This document shows, in pieces, positions 10,211 to 20,080 of a stretch of 22,476 nucleotides of DNA (the stretch's first letter is position 1; each line of letters begins with the position of its first letter). A model generated the notes under the pieces. It did no database searches and was not told the origin of the DNA. It worked only from the letters and a program-made list of their open reading frames with translations. Source of the stretch: Bipalium vagum (taxonomy: Eukaryota > Platyhelminthes > Tricladida > Geoplanidae); assembly GCA_037834085.1 (NCBI GenBank), contig JBBMKC010221128.1, forward strand, positions 1 to 22,476, given 5' to 3'. The position numbers were made by a program, and so were the translations under genes.

Positions 10211-11984
10211 CTCAATCGTTATTATGTCGACGATAATAACCATTAAATAAAAAACAAGATTTAATGTTTCAAATCCATTTGAAGTTGTAATTTTTTACGA
10301 CAAATCTCCACATGAACTATGGAAGGCTGATTAGTTGTAATAAATGATAATTACTTTATTTTTATTTCTCAAATAACGATAATATTAATTTGTTATTTAT
10401 TTGTTTTATGTCACCATATTTCGATCTTCTTACATAATATAGTTATGAATAATAAAATAACTTTATAAAATTATATTAATAAATAAATTATATTACTTCA
10501 TTTCGACGAACAGCTAATGTTGATACGGTTTTATTAACAATTAAGAGAAAACACAGTGTTAAAAAAAATAATTTTTCAAAAATCGTTAAAACTAATCACA
10601 TATAATTAAAAATAAATATTGAAAAATAAATATTCATTTAATTCCATTGATTAATTAAATTCTTAAGAATAGGGAAATATGATAATTTTCCGATTTATTA
10701 AAACAAATATTTCTTTTTTTGAAACTAGACATTTTCGTGAAAAAATAAAAATATTAGTGGAAAAAAAATAAATTAGTAAATAAGCCAGACTTTTTCTGTT
10801 AATAATTTTAATTATCTTTTATGGATGTTTGACAAAGGCAAGTTTTTTTTTATTATAATATAAATCAATCTAAGAAATGAATTATAAAAGGTAATTAAAT
10901 ATTCATGTCAAAATGGCCAAATTTATGTTTTATTAAAATAAATAAATGCCTGAAGCATTTCAGAATTGAGGAAAAGAAATAAATTATTCAACTGGAATTT
11001 TCACATAAATTTATTTCCTTGTAGAGATATGAATGCAATTGAATTAATTTAAATTTGCATTTAATTAATAATTAATAATTGCTATACAAAATATTAAAAA
11101 AAAAAGAGAGAGAGAGAAGTTTTTTTTTTAATTTCATTTTATTATTAATGAAATTCAACTGAATAAATAAAATTAAATATTCCAAACTTTACAAACTTAA
11201 TAATTTTTATATAAATTTATTGAAGAATATTTCTAATTTTTTCTTATTTAATTTCTTATTAAAATTTTATTCTTTTTTCTGATTTTACACATTTATTTTA
11301 TTAATTTGGCTTTAGCACATTATTATCGGCAACCCACTGAAAATGAAAAAAGATAATTATTTGATGGAAATAACATTGGATAAATGGGGAAAAATATTTA
11401 TTTAATTTCATTATTTAACAGGTGACATTAACAGCGATTTGTTTGACTTTATATATTATATATTCTATTTTAGCCTAAATATTTTTCAATAACAAAATAA
11501 AAGTCGTTTATTTTTTTAAGTGAATGTCAAAAGTTCTTCATTTCTCTCGAGCCTTTGAATTTCTTAGAAACCAAAATCCTTTTTGCTCTGGATATTTTAC
11601 TTATTATTTATATTGTTTAAAATAACCATCTAACTGGACTATCAAAGTCATTTCCTTTTCAGAGAAAAGCAATTTAATAGAACAAATCTAAATATATATA
11701 AATATAAATTAAGCATTATTAAAGGAAGAATTTTAATAAATAAAAGGTGGTCATTATTAAAGGTCGAATTAGTCGAAAGATTTGAAATAAACAAACTTCA
11801 TTATTTCAGTCATAGAAATATATGGTCCATTTCGAGTACTAAATGAGATCTTAATAATTTTCTCAAGTTTATTAATATTACTGGAACTATGACAAGTCAA
11901 CATGTCAAAATTATTTTCATCTATAAATTTCAAGCTATCAAAATTCATTATGAAGACCTGAAATTGATAGATTAAGTACGCGTT
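10211..11984. other. AT-rich stretch, no gene recognised
   Basis: About 1.8 kb of filler, with a purine run of (GA)n at 11105-11118 bordered by poly-A and poly-T. Short near-repeats (cattattaaagg at about 11714 and 11752) are present. The minus-strand open frame at 11769-11993 continues from the C-terminal tail of the transposase fossil to its right, and I do not call it separately. Confidence 0.45.
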
Positions 11985-12835
11985 CATGACCATGTTTCTT
12001 CAACGAATATTCAATTCTTCTCCGAAGCTGGTCAAGAATTTCGGCACACTAGCTTTTATCGTAAACGTGACGTTTTAATTCCGACCAAAGTCTTCGATCA
12101 GTGGTAGTTCAGGCATGTTCGCTTGATTGCAATGTTTTGTCACAAAATTATGTTGTTAGACTTCAGGAAATCTTGCGTTTCCTTCGAGTAATGAGAAGAA
12201 GCAAGATCTGGCCAAAACACAATTTCATAGTTTTGTGATACTGAGTAATACACTTTTTCAATTTACTCATGGATGTGGTGATATAGCATTTTGTATAGAT
12301 TATCTATCCAAGCCAGTACTTTTGTCTCAAATTTTCCTATTCTATTTATTTTTATTTTGCTAGGCGCTTCTTCAATATTTGATTAATAAAATCCAGAATT
12401 AGCAGCCAGATCGTTGTTTGACAAACGGAAATATGACTCATCCAAAGTCACAATTTTACCACGAAAAGGGTTAACTAACTGGAGACATTTTGGACGAGCT
12501 AAAGCATGTTGAACTATTCTGTGATTTGGAACCTTATTTTTTTTCATGTATCAAACATCCGTTTTTCTTTTAAAATTTGGCATACATACTGTTGGGTAAC
12601 ATTGAATTTTGAATCCATTTTTCTTTGCGAAATACCGTGAGTATGATCTATCATTTTCTTCAGGCTCTGTACCGATTTCGGAGGAATTTTTATATCAAAA
12701 CGGCTACTTCCAGTTTTTTGTTCTGCATTTGTGTGATTTTCCTCTCCTCGAAGAATTTGATATAGTGTAGATTTTGCAGGATTTTCCTTCATGAAGTGCA
12801 CAATGATCGCAGATTTCTTGTAAATTTGCAAAGTC
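11985..12835 (-). pseudogene. Tc1/mariner-superfamily transposase fossil, near full length
   Basis: The minus strand reads through most of a transposase. The N-terminal 95 codons (12831-12544) are open and hold two DNA-binding parts: residues 1-29 resemble the first helix-turn-helix (YKKSAIIVHFMKENPAKSTL), and residues 66-88 the second (GISQRKMDSKFNVTQQYVC). The catalytic domain follows in pieces: VTLDESYF (first Asp, near 12457), then FWPDLASSHYSKETQDFL (second Asp at 12206-12208), then IEDF near 12092, which shifts into SELKRHVYDKS and a tail ending near 11985. The WPDLASSHY and RPIEDFW pattern belongs to a Tc1-like group found in many arthropods, where the acidic residue of IED closes the DDE/D triad; here its spacing from the second Asp is about 37-38 residues, distorted by an indel. 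Several stops and frameshifts are present. No terminal repeats were recognised. Confidence 0.75.
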
Positions 12836-13069
12836 GTACTCGCGTTTTTGAAAGGTTTCTTTCTCTTTGATTAATATTTTAATAGTATCTTAAAAATATA
12901 TGCAGCTTTGTATTTTTTTTTGTTTATTAATGGATAAATATGGAAATCAAAATAATTGTTTTTAATAATATTTTAAGATGGTCAATAAAGTTAATTTTAT
13001 GTAATGTGGTTAAGAAATTTTGCAGTATTTGGAACATATGATAGTAAGAGAGTGTTAGTAAGAGAGCTA

Positions 13070-13602
13070 CTAAGCCCTTAACATTACCTCTATTCCAAGA
13101 ATATTTGATTTTTCAATAATTGTAGGTATTTGTCTTTTTCCTTTTACCAGTAAGTTGCCATACATAACCAATTTCTTTACACAATTTTCATAAGATTTAA
13201 AAATTTTTCATTTTATTTTTTGGAACTTATCTGTATTCAAACATGATTCTTTTTGGTCATCTCTAAGTTCGTGAGCCATCTATATCCTGCCTTGCTTTGT
13301 TAGCACATCTTTAAATGACTGTGTCTATAGTGATTCCTAATTTTGAACTGATCCCACCCAGCGTTTTACAATATTGTTCAATCGATGTTTGTGTAAGGCA
13401 GTCCACAATCGGTCCCCTGATGATCTAGAAGAGTCAGCGAAATCATAATTTCCGACAGTGAATCTGAAAAGCCATCTGAAAATTTCTGGCAACTGTATCT
13501 CGACAGATTTGGTTAATTGATCTTGCAGCTTTTGGTGCTGCTTTACCAATATGAAATTCTTAAATCATAAAATTGGTCTTCATTCAAAATTTTCTTTGTC
13601 AT
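13070..13602 (-). pseudogene. mariner transposase fossil, N-terminal half
   Basis: On the minus strand, an ATG at 13602-13600 starts MTKKILNEDQFYDL, then EFHIGKAAPKAARSIN, the first helix of mariner transposases (family: LYEFHKGxNAAQAARNI). After a frame change comes RWLFRFTVGNYDFADSSRSS, matching WFxRFRSGNFDxxDSPRSGRP. Another change gives a stretch like the second HTH (ISSKLGITIDTVI). Next are MAHELRDDQ, matching the linker motif VPHEL, and KKLVMYGNLLVKGKRQ with EVMLRA near 13072, matching the region around the first catalytic Asp (EKWVxYDNxxRKRQW then KVMLCxWWD); the GDE aspartate itself is lost. At least three frameshifts are needed to follow it. The copy stops before the HDN and SPD motifs. 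It lies head-to-tail with the transposase fossil at 11985-12835 on the same strand but belongs to a different lineage. Confidence 0.72.
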
Positions 13603-14737
13603 TTCTACAGACTTAATACATATTCAACAAATTACTCGAAAAATATTTAATCATGAATCATCTTTCATAAAACCGCCAGAAAACAAATGATTTTGATATC
13701 TTAAAACAACTTATTATTATTTGATTGAATATGAAATATTTAAGAAACAACATTTTTTGCGTCGAACAAATATTTATTTAAAACTGATGATATTTTATTT
13801 ATAAAAATTTATAAAATATTTTTCAGACGAAATTCACTTTGAGAATGTTTCTTCAAATCATTATCGCTTGATTTCGATATTTTTTAAGTATAAAATATAT
13901 AAATAAGAGACTTGCAATAAAGTAATTAATGTTATTTTTGTAAATTCATGAGACCTGACAACTGCCGTTATTTCTAGCGGAAAATAGAATACAGATTGCC
14001 AATGTCCACTCACGGTTAGAAATGTTTATTTGACCATAAATTGACATTTATTGATTCGATGTTTTCAAAGGAAAAGATGAGGAAGAAATACAAAATTTCG
14101 AACTGTCTCTGTCTAACATTCTCAATATATTTTTTAATCCATTCTCTTCTGGATAATAAGATGCAATTTAAAACAAAAAACTAACGAAAATTTATCTCTG
14201 TTTATTATAAATTGATTAATATTTTCTCATTTCACGTTAAAGTTACTTTTAAAAAAATTTTGAATAAAAATTTTTTAAAAATCATTCACGTTTATTAATT
14301 AAAAAAATAATTTTTAAAAATAAATAAATAAACATGAAGATTGAAAAAACCACAATGCAATTTTCAGCTATATCCGGACATTTAACTTTATTTAACAAAA
14401 ATAGGAAAAAGTAATTTCTTTTCCTTAATGTGAAAGATATTTCATTTAATATTTTATTTATTAAGACTGAGTAGGAATTTTGATATTAATATGATTAAAT
14501 TATTTATATTAAAATCATTAATTTAAATTTTTATTCACAATTATAATATATTTTAATCTTATTAAATAAAAAATATTACTTATTTTAGTTTCATGAAACA
14601 AAGAAAAATTTTATAACATATATATATATAAACATTTTAATTATAAATTAAATTAAAATTTTATTTAATTATAGAAGATTACAATACACTCAATTCTCTT
14701 TTAATTGCGATTTTGAAGTTATACGGTTTTTTTTAAA
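13603..14737. other. AT-rich stretch, no gene recognised
   Basis: Filler with one more complex patch at 13960-14180. There a 41-codon plus-strand frame (14059-14184) has a hydrophobic core of about 16 residues after a basic start, like a signal sequence but too short to support as a gene. A short (TA)n run lies at 14619-14630. Confidence 0.45.
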
Positions 14738-15212
14738 GGCCGTGAAAAGGTAGAACATCCTAACATACAAATAATTTTTATCCCTCCAAATACAACGAGC
14801 TTAATTCAACCATTAAATCAGGGGGTTATTTCGGCATTCAAAAAATATTATCTACATTTTCGATAAGCTAGAAACTGAATCAATTACAGTTACAAATGTT
14901 TGGAAGGATTTTAATATTTTAAACTGTATAAACCATGTTGTATTAGCAATTACTGAATTTAAACCATACACATTAAATGTATGTTAGAAAGAAGTTTAGC
15001 CATAATGCGTATTTAATAAAGATGTACCAAATCAAAAGACAACCATATCATCAGAAATTATTTCACTGACCAAAGCAATTAATGGCGAAGGCTTTGATTA
15101 ATTTGACGAAAACGATATTGAAGAATTGCCTGAGGACAAAGCCTTTTGTGACAAAGAAATTTTAGAAAGTTTGGAATTAGATCCTATCGAAAAACCTTTT
15201 GAAGATATATAA
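14738..15212 (+). pseudogene. pogo/Tigger transposase, C-terminal fragment
   Basis: The frame at 14738-14866 reads EHPNIQ and then IFIPPNTTSLIQPLNQGVI, followed by SAFKKYYL. This is the diagnostic core of the DDE superfamily in pogo/Tigger and jerky-like proteins (VxFLPPNTTSLIQPLDQGVIxxFKxxY); the catalytic Asp of QPLDQG is Asn here, so the enzyme would be inactive. A frame change at about 14865 leads into ITVTNVWKDFNILNCI, matching the family segment ITxxDAWKxxxIxxAI, and after a few stops into NGEGFD and an acidic C-terminal tail (ENDIEELPEDK) ending with a TAA at 15210, which fits the usual end of Tigger proteins. The N-terminal DNA-binding part and the first catalytic Asp are absent upstream, so this is a 5'-truncated copy. 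Confidence 0.8.
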
Positions 15213-15317
15213 TATATAATGTGAATATAATTTGAAAGAGAATATTGTGAATAAAAAAATTAATAGAGTTTTTAAGTGTTTTTAACTTTTATAATTATTA
15301 TTATTTTAATGGTCTAA

Positions 15318-15360
15318 CTAAGAGGTGGGCAAAATATGACCCACGAATCGCATGTAGGGA
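15318..15360 (+). repeat. hAT-type left terminal sequence
   Basis: The GGTGGGCAAA core followed by ACCCACG and GCATGTAGGG matches the layout of hAT ends, where GGTGGGCAAAxTxxGGCCCGCGGGCCGCATGxGGCC is typical. GTGGG and CCCAC can also pair within it as a hairpin. Confidence 0.6.
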
Positions 15361-15712
15361 TATTGAGTTCTGTTCTACCGTTGCAGTTAGGTTATTTATG
15401 GTCATGATGTGGGTCTCAACCCTAAGTTTTATTTAAAATTAAATACTAAATTCAAAATAGCATATAAAATATTAATATTCCCCTTTTGTAAAAATAGGAT
15501 AAACAAATACTATATATAATTACGTTTTTGTTTTAATATTGAAAATTTAAAATTAAAGTATAAAATTTTTTTTAGAAATAATAATTTTTGTCTACATTTG
15601 AGTTATATTGCAGAAATTTAAATATTTGACAGCATTTATTTTAACCATGTATTCAACCGAAAAATAACGATTGAGGATGAATGCCGTATTTTCAATGACG
15701 AGTAGAATACTA

Positions 15713-15736
15713 CCGGGTGCGTCGTATAATCGCGGA
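15713..15736 (+). repeat. Left terminal inverted repeat, maT-like element
   Basis: Starts ccgggtgcgtcg and runs to cgcgga; its 24 bases equal the reverse complement of 16963-16986 with no mismatch. The match stops at base 25. Confidence 0.95.
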
Positions 15737-15859
15737 CTATTTTGAATTAGTCAACCTAATCAAACAAAAAAACAGCTCTGCCTATTTGTTGATATTTTTG
15801 TGTTGATTGGAATTTGATATATGATTGATTAAAAATTTTTTATAGATTTCATATTTTAG

Positions 15860-16864
15860 ATGAACATAAACGACAAAAGGCAAGTGTTAGTTGTTTTACT
15901 CCAAGCCCAAAAATCTGTAAATGAGATTATAGATATTAAAAGTCTCAAAAACAATGATCTATAAAATTAAATCGAACCTGGCACACTATGGCAGCGCCTT
16001 GAAGCCCAGAAAAGCACGAAAAAGGACAGTAAGAACAAAAAAATTGATTGAAAAAGTCAAAAACAGGATAAGTTATAATCCTGTGAGATCAATGCGCAAA
16101 ATGTGCAATGGAATGAGTATTTCAGAACCTACAATGAGAAGAATTATTAAAGAAGACCTTAATTCAAAATCAAGAGCAATAAGGAAATGCCAGTTGCTAA
16201 CTAATTCATTCAAAACCCAGATTAGAGAAATGTAAGAAAATAAGGTCAATGATGAAAAAAATTAAAGGGAAAATCTTGCTCTATTCTGATGAGAAATATT
16301 TCACTGTTGACAAAGTTCAAAACAGTAGAAATGATAGGTACATCACAAATATGCCTGTGAAAGATGTCCCAGATCACATTAAAACATCCCAGTCATATGA
16401 TGGTTTTTGGACTGTTGTCATCAGATGGTAAAAAAATGCCTGCAGTATTGTTTGACTAAGGTTTTAAATTAAATACTGAAGATTATCTGAAGATTTTACA
16501 AGAAAATGTTTTCCCATGGGTTCGAGCCAACTATGACGACATGGGAAAAGTCATTTCTACCCAAGATGGAGCTCCATGTCATATCTCAAAAGCAACCCAA
16601 GTGTCGCTCAAAGAAAATATAAAACTCTGGTATAAATCAATATGACCCCATGGCTCACCTGATCTCAATCCTCTGGATTTCTCAATATGGTCTTCTGTTC
16701 AGACAGACGCCTCCAGAGTACAGCAGTCTAATTAGAAGTCTCTAAAGAAAGCTGTAACGAAGGCATGGAACAATCTATCTCAGGTGTACATTCTCAAGAC
16801 TTGCTCCAGATTCAGGTCCAGGGTTCAGGCCGTAATTGATGCTGATGGAGGTCTTTTTGAATAA
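15860..16864 (+). pseudogene. maT-like (DDxD) transposase, broken
   Basis: The frame starts at ATG 15860 (MNINDKRQVLVVLLQAQKS) with the first helix-turn-helix. A shift near 15945 leads to YKIKSNL and the basic linker KPRKARKRTVRTKKL, then the second HTH (ISEPTMRRIIKEDL). A shift near 16213 leads to the catalytic core: LLYSDEKYF (first Asp, 16288-16290). After a third shift near 16410 come QDGAPCH (second Asp, 16565-16567) and SPDLNPLDFSIW (third Asp, 16676-16678). Thirty-six residues lie between the second and third Asp; maT (DD37D) elements have 37. In-frame stops lie at 16457, 16643 (where the family has Trp) and 16733. The protein ends at TAA 16862-16864. All three catalytic Asp codons survive although the reading frame does not, which fits recent loss of function. 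Confidence 0.88.
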
Positions 16865-16962
16865 TTGTTTTATGTATGTATAATGTAATAAAATATATGT
16901 TCATATTTAGTTCTCAATAAAATTTTACTTCATAAATTAAATTTTTATATTTTGCATTTATT

Positions 16963-16986
16963 TCCGCGATTATACGACGCACCCGG
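16963..16986 (-). repeat. Right terminal inverted repeat, maT-like element
   Basis: Perfect reverse complement of 15713-15736, ending in gcacccgg and followed by the TA target duplication at 16987-16988. Confidence 0.95.
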
Positions 16987-17757
16987 TAAATACTCTGTCA
17001 CTAATGTTTGCATAGAAGCGGTCTGTTGGCTGTCATGAATGTGTATTTAAAGATTACAACGTTAAAAGATACCACCAAACAAGGCATTTAGGATTCGGTC
17101 AGAATTTTATGACAAAAGCAAATTATTTATTTAATAATTTAAGGAAGTGTAAAACAGTTTTAACGAATATAACACAAAATGCTTCAACCAAAACCAGTTT
17201 GGTGCTCACCTATAAGAATAGAAAATTGAACAAGCCTTTCCTAACGGTGAGATCATAAAAGAATGCTTATTCGAGGCAATAGATATTATGTTTCCACAAA
17301 AGAGTGTAAAATTTCAAAAAAGAAACTTAGTGAGCCGTGGTGAAATTATAAGCTACGATATATTCTTGATATTTATATGGGTAATAAAGGTTCATCTACA
17401 GGTAATCGAAGAATTCCTTAGTGCTGCATCACTCAGAGACACAACCACGTGCAAGGATTTGATCAATGTTGTTGAGAACTGCCGTTAGAGAGGGTGCTTT
17501 GAAGTTAGTGAATAATAAAATTTAAAAAAAGAATATGCTAAAATTCAGATAATTATCATTTTTGATCATTTCAGATGTTAAGAGGTAGTCTTAGTTAAAA
17601 ATGTTTCTCTCAAATTCTTCGTAAACTTTTTAATCAAGCGCTTTTTGATTTTTTTTATATATTTTGTTTTTATTATTGAATAAAAGAGAATCGATATGAA
17701 CATGTAAAAAAAAATTAAAGTATGATAAATCACATTATTGATCTTTCCACAACATCC

Positions 17758-17788
17758 TATGCCCGTCTAAAAAATTTGAGGACCACTT
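17758..17788 (-). repeat. Possible hAT-type right terminal sequence
   Basis: Read on the minus strand it starts aagtggtcctcaaatttttt and continues agacgggcat. This resembles hAT ends of the type CAGTGGTCCTCAAACTTTTTAGACxGG. It might close the hAT element to its left or be the end of a different copy. Confidence 0.4.
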
Positions 17789-18444
17789 AAAATCGCATCA
17801 TAATATTGAAATAAAAATGCTTTTTAAAAAAATTATTATTTTAAATATTTATTCGAAATAATATCATTGGAAAATATCACAAAAAATGTTATTATTTTGT
17901 TTGGAAAAAATTTTTTAAAATTTTTTTAAAAATGCGATAAAACTCAATTATAAAACAGAGGAAGAGAGAAAGGGAAAAAATATTTTAATAATAAAAAAAT
18001 AATTTTAAAAAAATGAGCTTCAATGGTAATCATAAATCAATTTAGTATTTAACTCATTATAAATAAAATATTATTAAATCAAAAAGCAGGGTCTTTGACA
18101 GAAATGTCAAAACTTTGAAATTAGAAACAAAAGCAAAACAAAATTCTTTGACAAATTAAATTGACACAAAATAATTTTTACTGTTTTATTTTCCATATAC
18201 ACGATCTTTATAATTTATTAATGAAATTCGTGATTAGGAGCCATCACATTTATGATAAATAATCATCTCCGATACTTTTATTCTCAAAATTGGTCTGGGA
18301 ACTCAAGATACATTTCTACCAACAATCGACGATGGGAATTCATCCTCTTATTTATCAAAATTGATAAGTATTTTTGAAATCTTGTGACAGCAGACTAAAT
18401 GAAATTAGCTTTCTCAAATCAATAATTGAATAATAAATTAGGCA
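17789..18444. other. AT-rich stretch, no gene recognised
   Basis: Filler. At 18275-18360 one frame reads LKIGLGTQDTF, which has a faint likeness to the LxIGxGT segment of PIF1/Helitron helicases but nothing to back it up. Confidence 0.4.
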
Positions 18445-18640
18445 TTCCGTACAACTTGGTTGCCTTCAAGCCTCCGGTTTTCTGAACTGTGAAAGCTGTA
18501 CTTTTACAAGATGACCTATGTATCCTGGTACAAGTCAGTATACCCCAGTTATTAGGCCAGTAATCAGACCCGAAAACAACAGGTTTCAGGGTTTCGAAGA
18601 TGTTAAGCTGTCATCTCTGTGACGATTCTGTAAGGACATT
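18445..18640. other. GC-richer island, possible coding remnant, unassigned
   Basis: About 200 bases with clearly higher G+C than the AT desert on both sides. Reading frames stay open for long stretches on both strands. The plus frame includes LQASGFLNCESCTF, then YPGTSQYTPV and PVIRPVIRPENNRFQGFEDV. The minus frame (about 18613-18428) includes PVVFGSDYWPNNWGILTC and KTGGLKATKLYGMPNLL. I do not recognise either. The plus frame has a faint likeness (RPE, F-G, DV, then CKD) to the gag-like fossils at 2950-3370 and 21130-21550, but too short to call. A lone exon, a retroelement scrap or another repeat are all possible. Confidence 0.4.
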
Positions 18641-20080
18641 TTTGCTAAGCATTTTTGGTGAAAAAAAGAAAAGATTTTATAATAAATGATTGTAAAGCTC
18701 CTAATAATACAACTTCGGGTTAATATCAAGCAAAGGGTTTTTCTGATTATTTTCTGAAATATTTTCTGATAAAAATATTTCAGTTATATATTTTAAATTT
18801 TAATTAATTAATTAATTTTAAATAATAACATAAAAATAAATTAATAATTAATATAAAATATTTTTTAAAAAAACATTTTAATAAATTTTTAAAAAATAAT
18901 TTTAGTACATTTTTAATACATTTTTTATACATTTCAAATAATTTTTTAATAATTTTATAATAAAGTAATAATGGTTTAAAAAATAATTAATACGAAATTA
19001 GTTAAATTTTATTAAATTAAACTTTATTTATTACTCTTAAATTAAATGTTATACAAAAAATTTCTTTATCATTGTTAATACTTTTATGAAAAACGACTTA
19101 AAATGTGTTCCATTTTTATTCCAAATATTTAATTAATTTTATTATTTCATCTTTTCAGTATTAATTTTGATAAAAATAATATTAAAAAATTTAACAATTC
19201 CACTAAAAACTTTAATGAATTTTAAATATATTTTTTAGAGTTAAGAATTATTTTTATTTTTATTAAATTAATTTTAAATGTGACATTTGTCATTGGTTGA
19301 AAAGTTTTTATTTAATTATTTCTTTTTCTAATTAAAAACTTTTTTTGAAATGAATATTTAATTACCAATAACCGATAATGAATAAATATCAATAATTAAA
19401 AATCAAATCATTTTTTCATACGAAAGGAAGAAATTTGAATAAAATATTATTAACATATTATTAATTCAATTAATTTCTAATATTTTTTCTCAGAAACATT
19501 TTCAATATGACAATGACTCTATAGTATATATATATATATATATTTAAACTTATCATAATTGAATTAAATTAATCATTGGCTTATTGAATAATTATTAATC
19601 CAATAGTTTTATAAACAAAAAAATTTTTAATTAACATTAGTTAATTAATAATAATTAATCAAAAATTATTTTAAAATAATAATTGTATACTATAATTTGA
19701 TTAATTTAGTTATTAATTAATTAATTATTTATATTAAAAAAAATCAAAATTAGTTAACTCAAGCTTTTTTTTAAAAAAGCTACAATAAGTATAATTTTAA
19801 AAAGCTTTGTTCAAATCAATTTCTTAAAACCATTTTAATATTTTATATTTAATTTTTAAAATTGTAATTTCAAATAATTTTATTATTCTTTATTTATTTT
19901 TAAAAATATTTTCTGTGAACCCTTGAAAAATTAATTAAGTTTGTTCTATTATTTTCATTACTTAATATTTATATTCTACTGGCTACATTAATATATATTC
20001 AAATATATTAAAAATAATTCTTTATTTTCTATATATTTTTTATCTTTTCACTCGTTTAAATTCATAATACTTAATTTACC
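18641..20080. other. Extremely AT-rich stretch, no gene
   Basis: One of the most AT-biased parts of the window, with many TTAATTAA-like palindromes and a (TA)n run at 19525-19543. No complex segment or open frame of note. Confidence 0.7.

Larger units (their letters stand above)
15713..16986 (+). mobile_element. maT-like Tc1/mariner element with intact ends
   Basis: This 1,274 bp element is bounded by identical 24 bp terminal inverted repeats, and by TA at 15711-15712 and 16987-16988, the expected target duplication. Its length is typical of mariner/maT elements. It encodes one transposase in the plus orientation that is broken by frameshifts and stops, so it could move only if another copy supplied the enzyme. 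It sits inside the coding part of a hAT remnant. Ends that are still perfect beside a damaged gene suggest a fairly recent non-autonomous mobilisation or a young insertion of an already damaged copy. Confidence 0.93.
15643..17488 (+). pseudogene. hAT (ZBED/GTF2IRD2-like) transposase, interrupted
   Basis: The first segment (15643-15712) encodes NRKITIEDECRIFNDE, then a stop where tryptophan is expected, then NT. After the insert (from 16989) it continues in frame with KYSVTNVCIEAVCWL. A frame change near 17030 gives a 75-codon open frame (17031-17258) starting CHECVFKDYNVKRYHQTRH. Together these form the N-terminal zinc-finger region (C-x2-C, then YNxKRHYxTxH) of hAT-derived proteins such as GTF2IRD2 and the ZBED/FAM200 group. 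Another change near 17240 gives NGEIIKECLFEAIDIMFPQK and SVKFQK, then, after a gap of roughly 60 residues relative to the family, QVIEEFLSAASLRDTTT and an end at 17488. The remaining DDE core and dimerisation domain are missing. Similarity is to both transposons and domesticated genes; the decay and hAT end favour a transposon. Confidence 0.75.
15318..17788 (+). mobile_element. hAT element, degraded, with nested insertion
   Basis: The left boundary is suggested by agaggtgggcaaaatatgac and the CCCACG that follows, starting near 15319. This strongly resembles the ends of many metazoan hAT elements (CAGGGGTGGGCAAACTACGGCCCGCG). A possible right end lies at 17758-17788, where tttgaggaccactt, read in reverse, resembles another common hAT end (CAGTGGTCCTCAAA). 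Between them lie pieces of a hAT transposase. The two ends are not close matches to each other and no 8 bp target duplication is evident, so the right boundary is uncertain and may belong to another hAT copy. Without the 1,274 bp insert the remnant is about 1.2 kb, well short of an autonomous hAT, so it has also lost internal and 3' coding sequence. Confidence 0.6.

Noticed and set aside
11769-11993. 74-codon minus-strand open frame as a separate gene
   Set aside because: It begins at the tail of the transposase fossil on the same strand and continues into AT filler; no independent evidence.
14059-14184. 41-codon frame with a signal-like hydrophobic core
   Set aside because: Too short and A/T-driven; no homology or conserved context.
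18275-18360. LKIGLGTQDTF as a Helitron/PIF1 helicase remnant
   Set aside because: Only about ten residues resemble the family and no other helicase motif lies nearby.
18445-18640. Third gag-like copy or a carbonic anhydrase-like exon (PNNWG)
   Set aside because: Both ideas rest on a handful of residues; I left the island unassigned.
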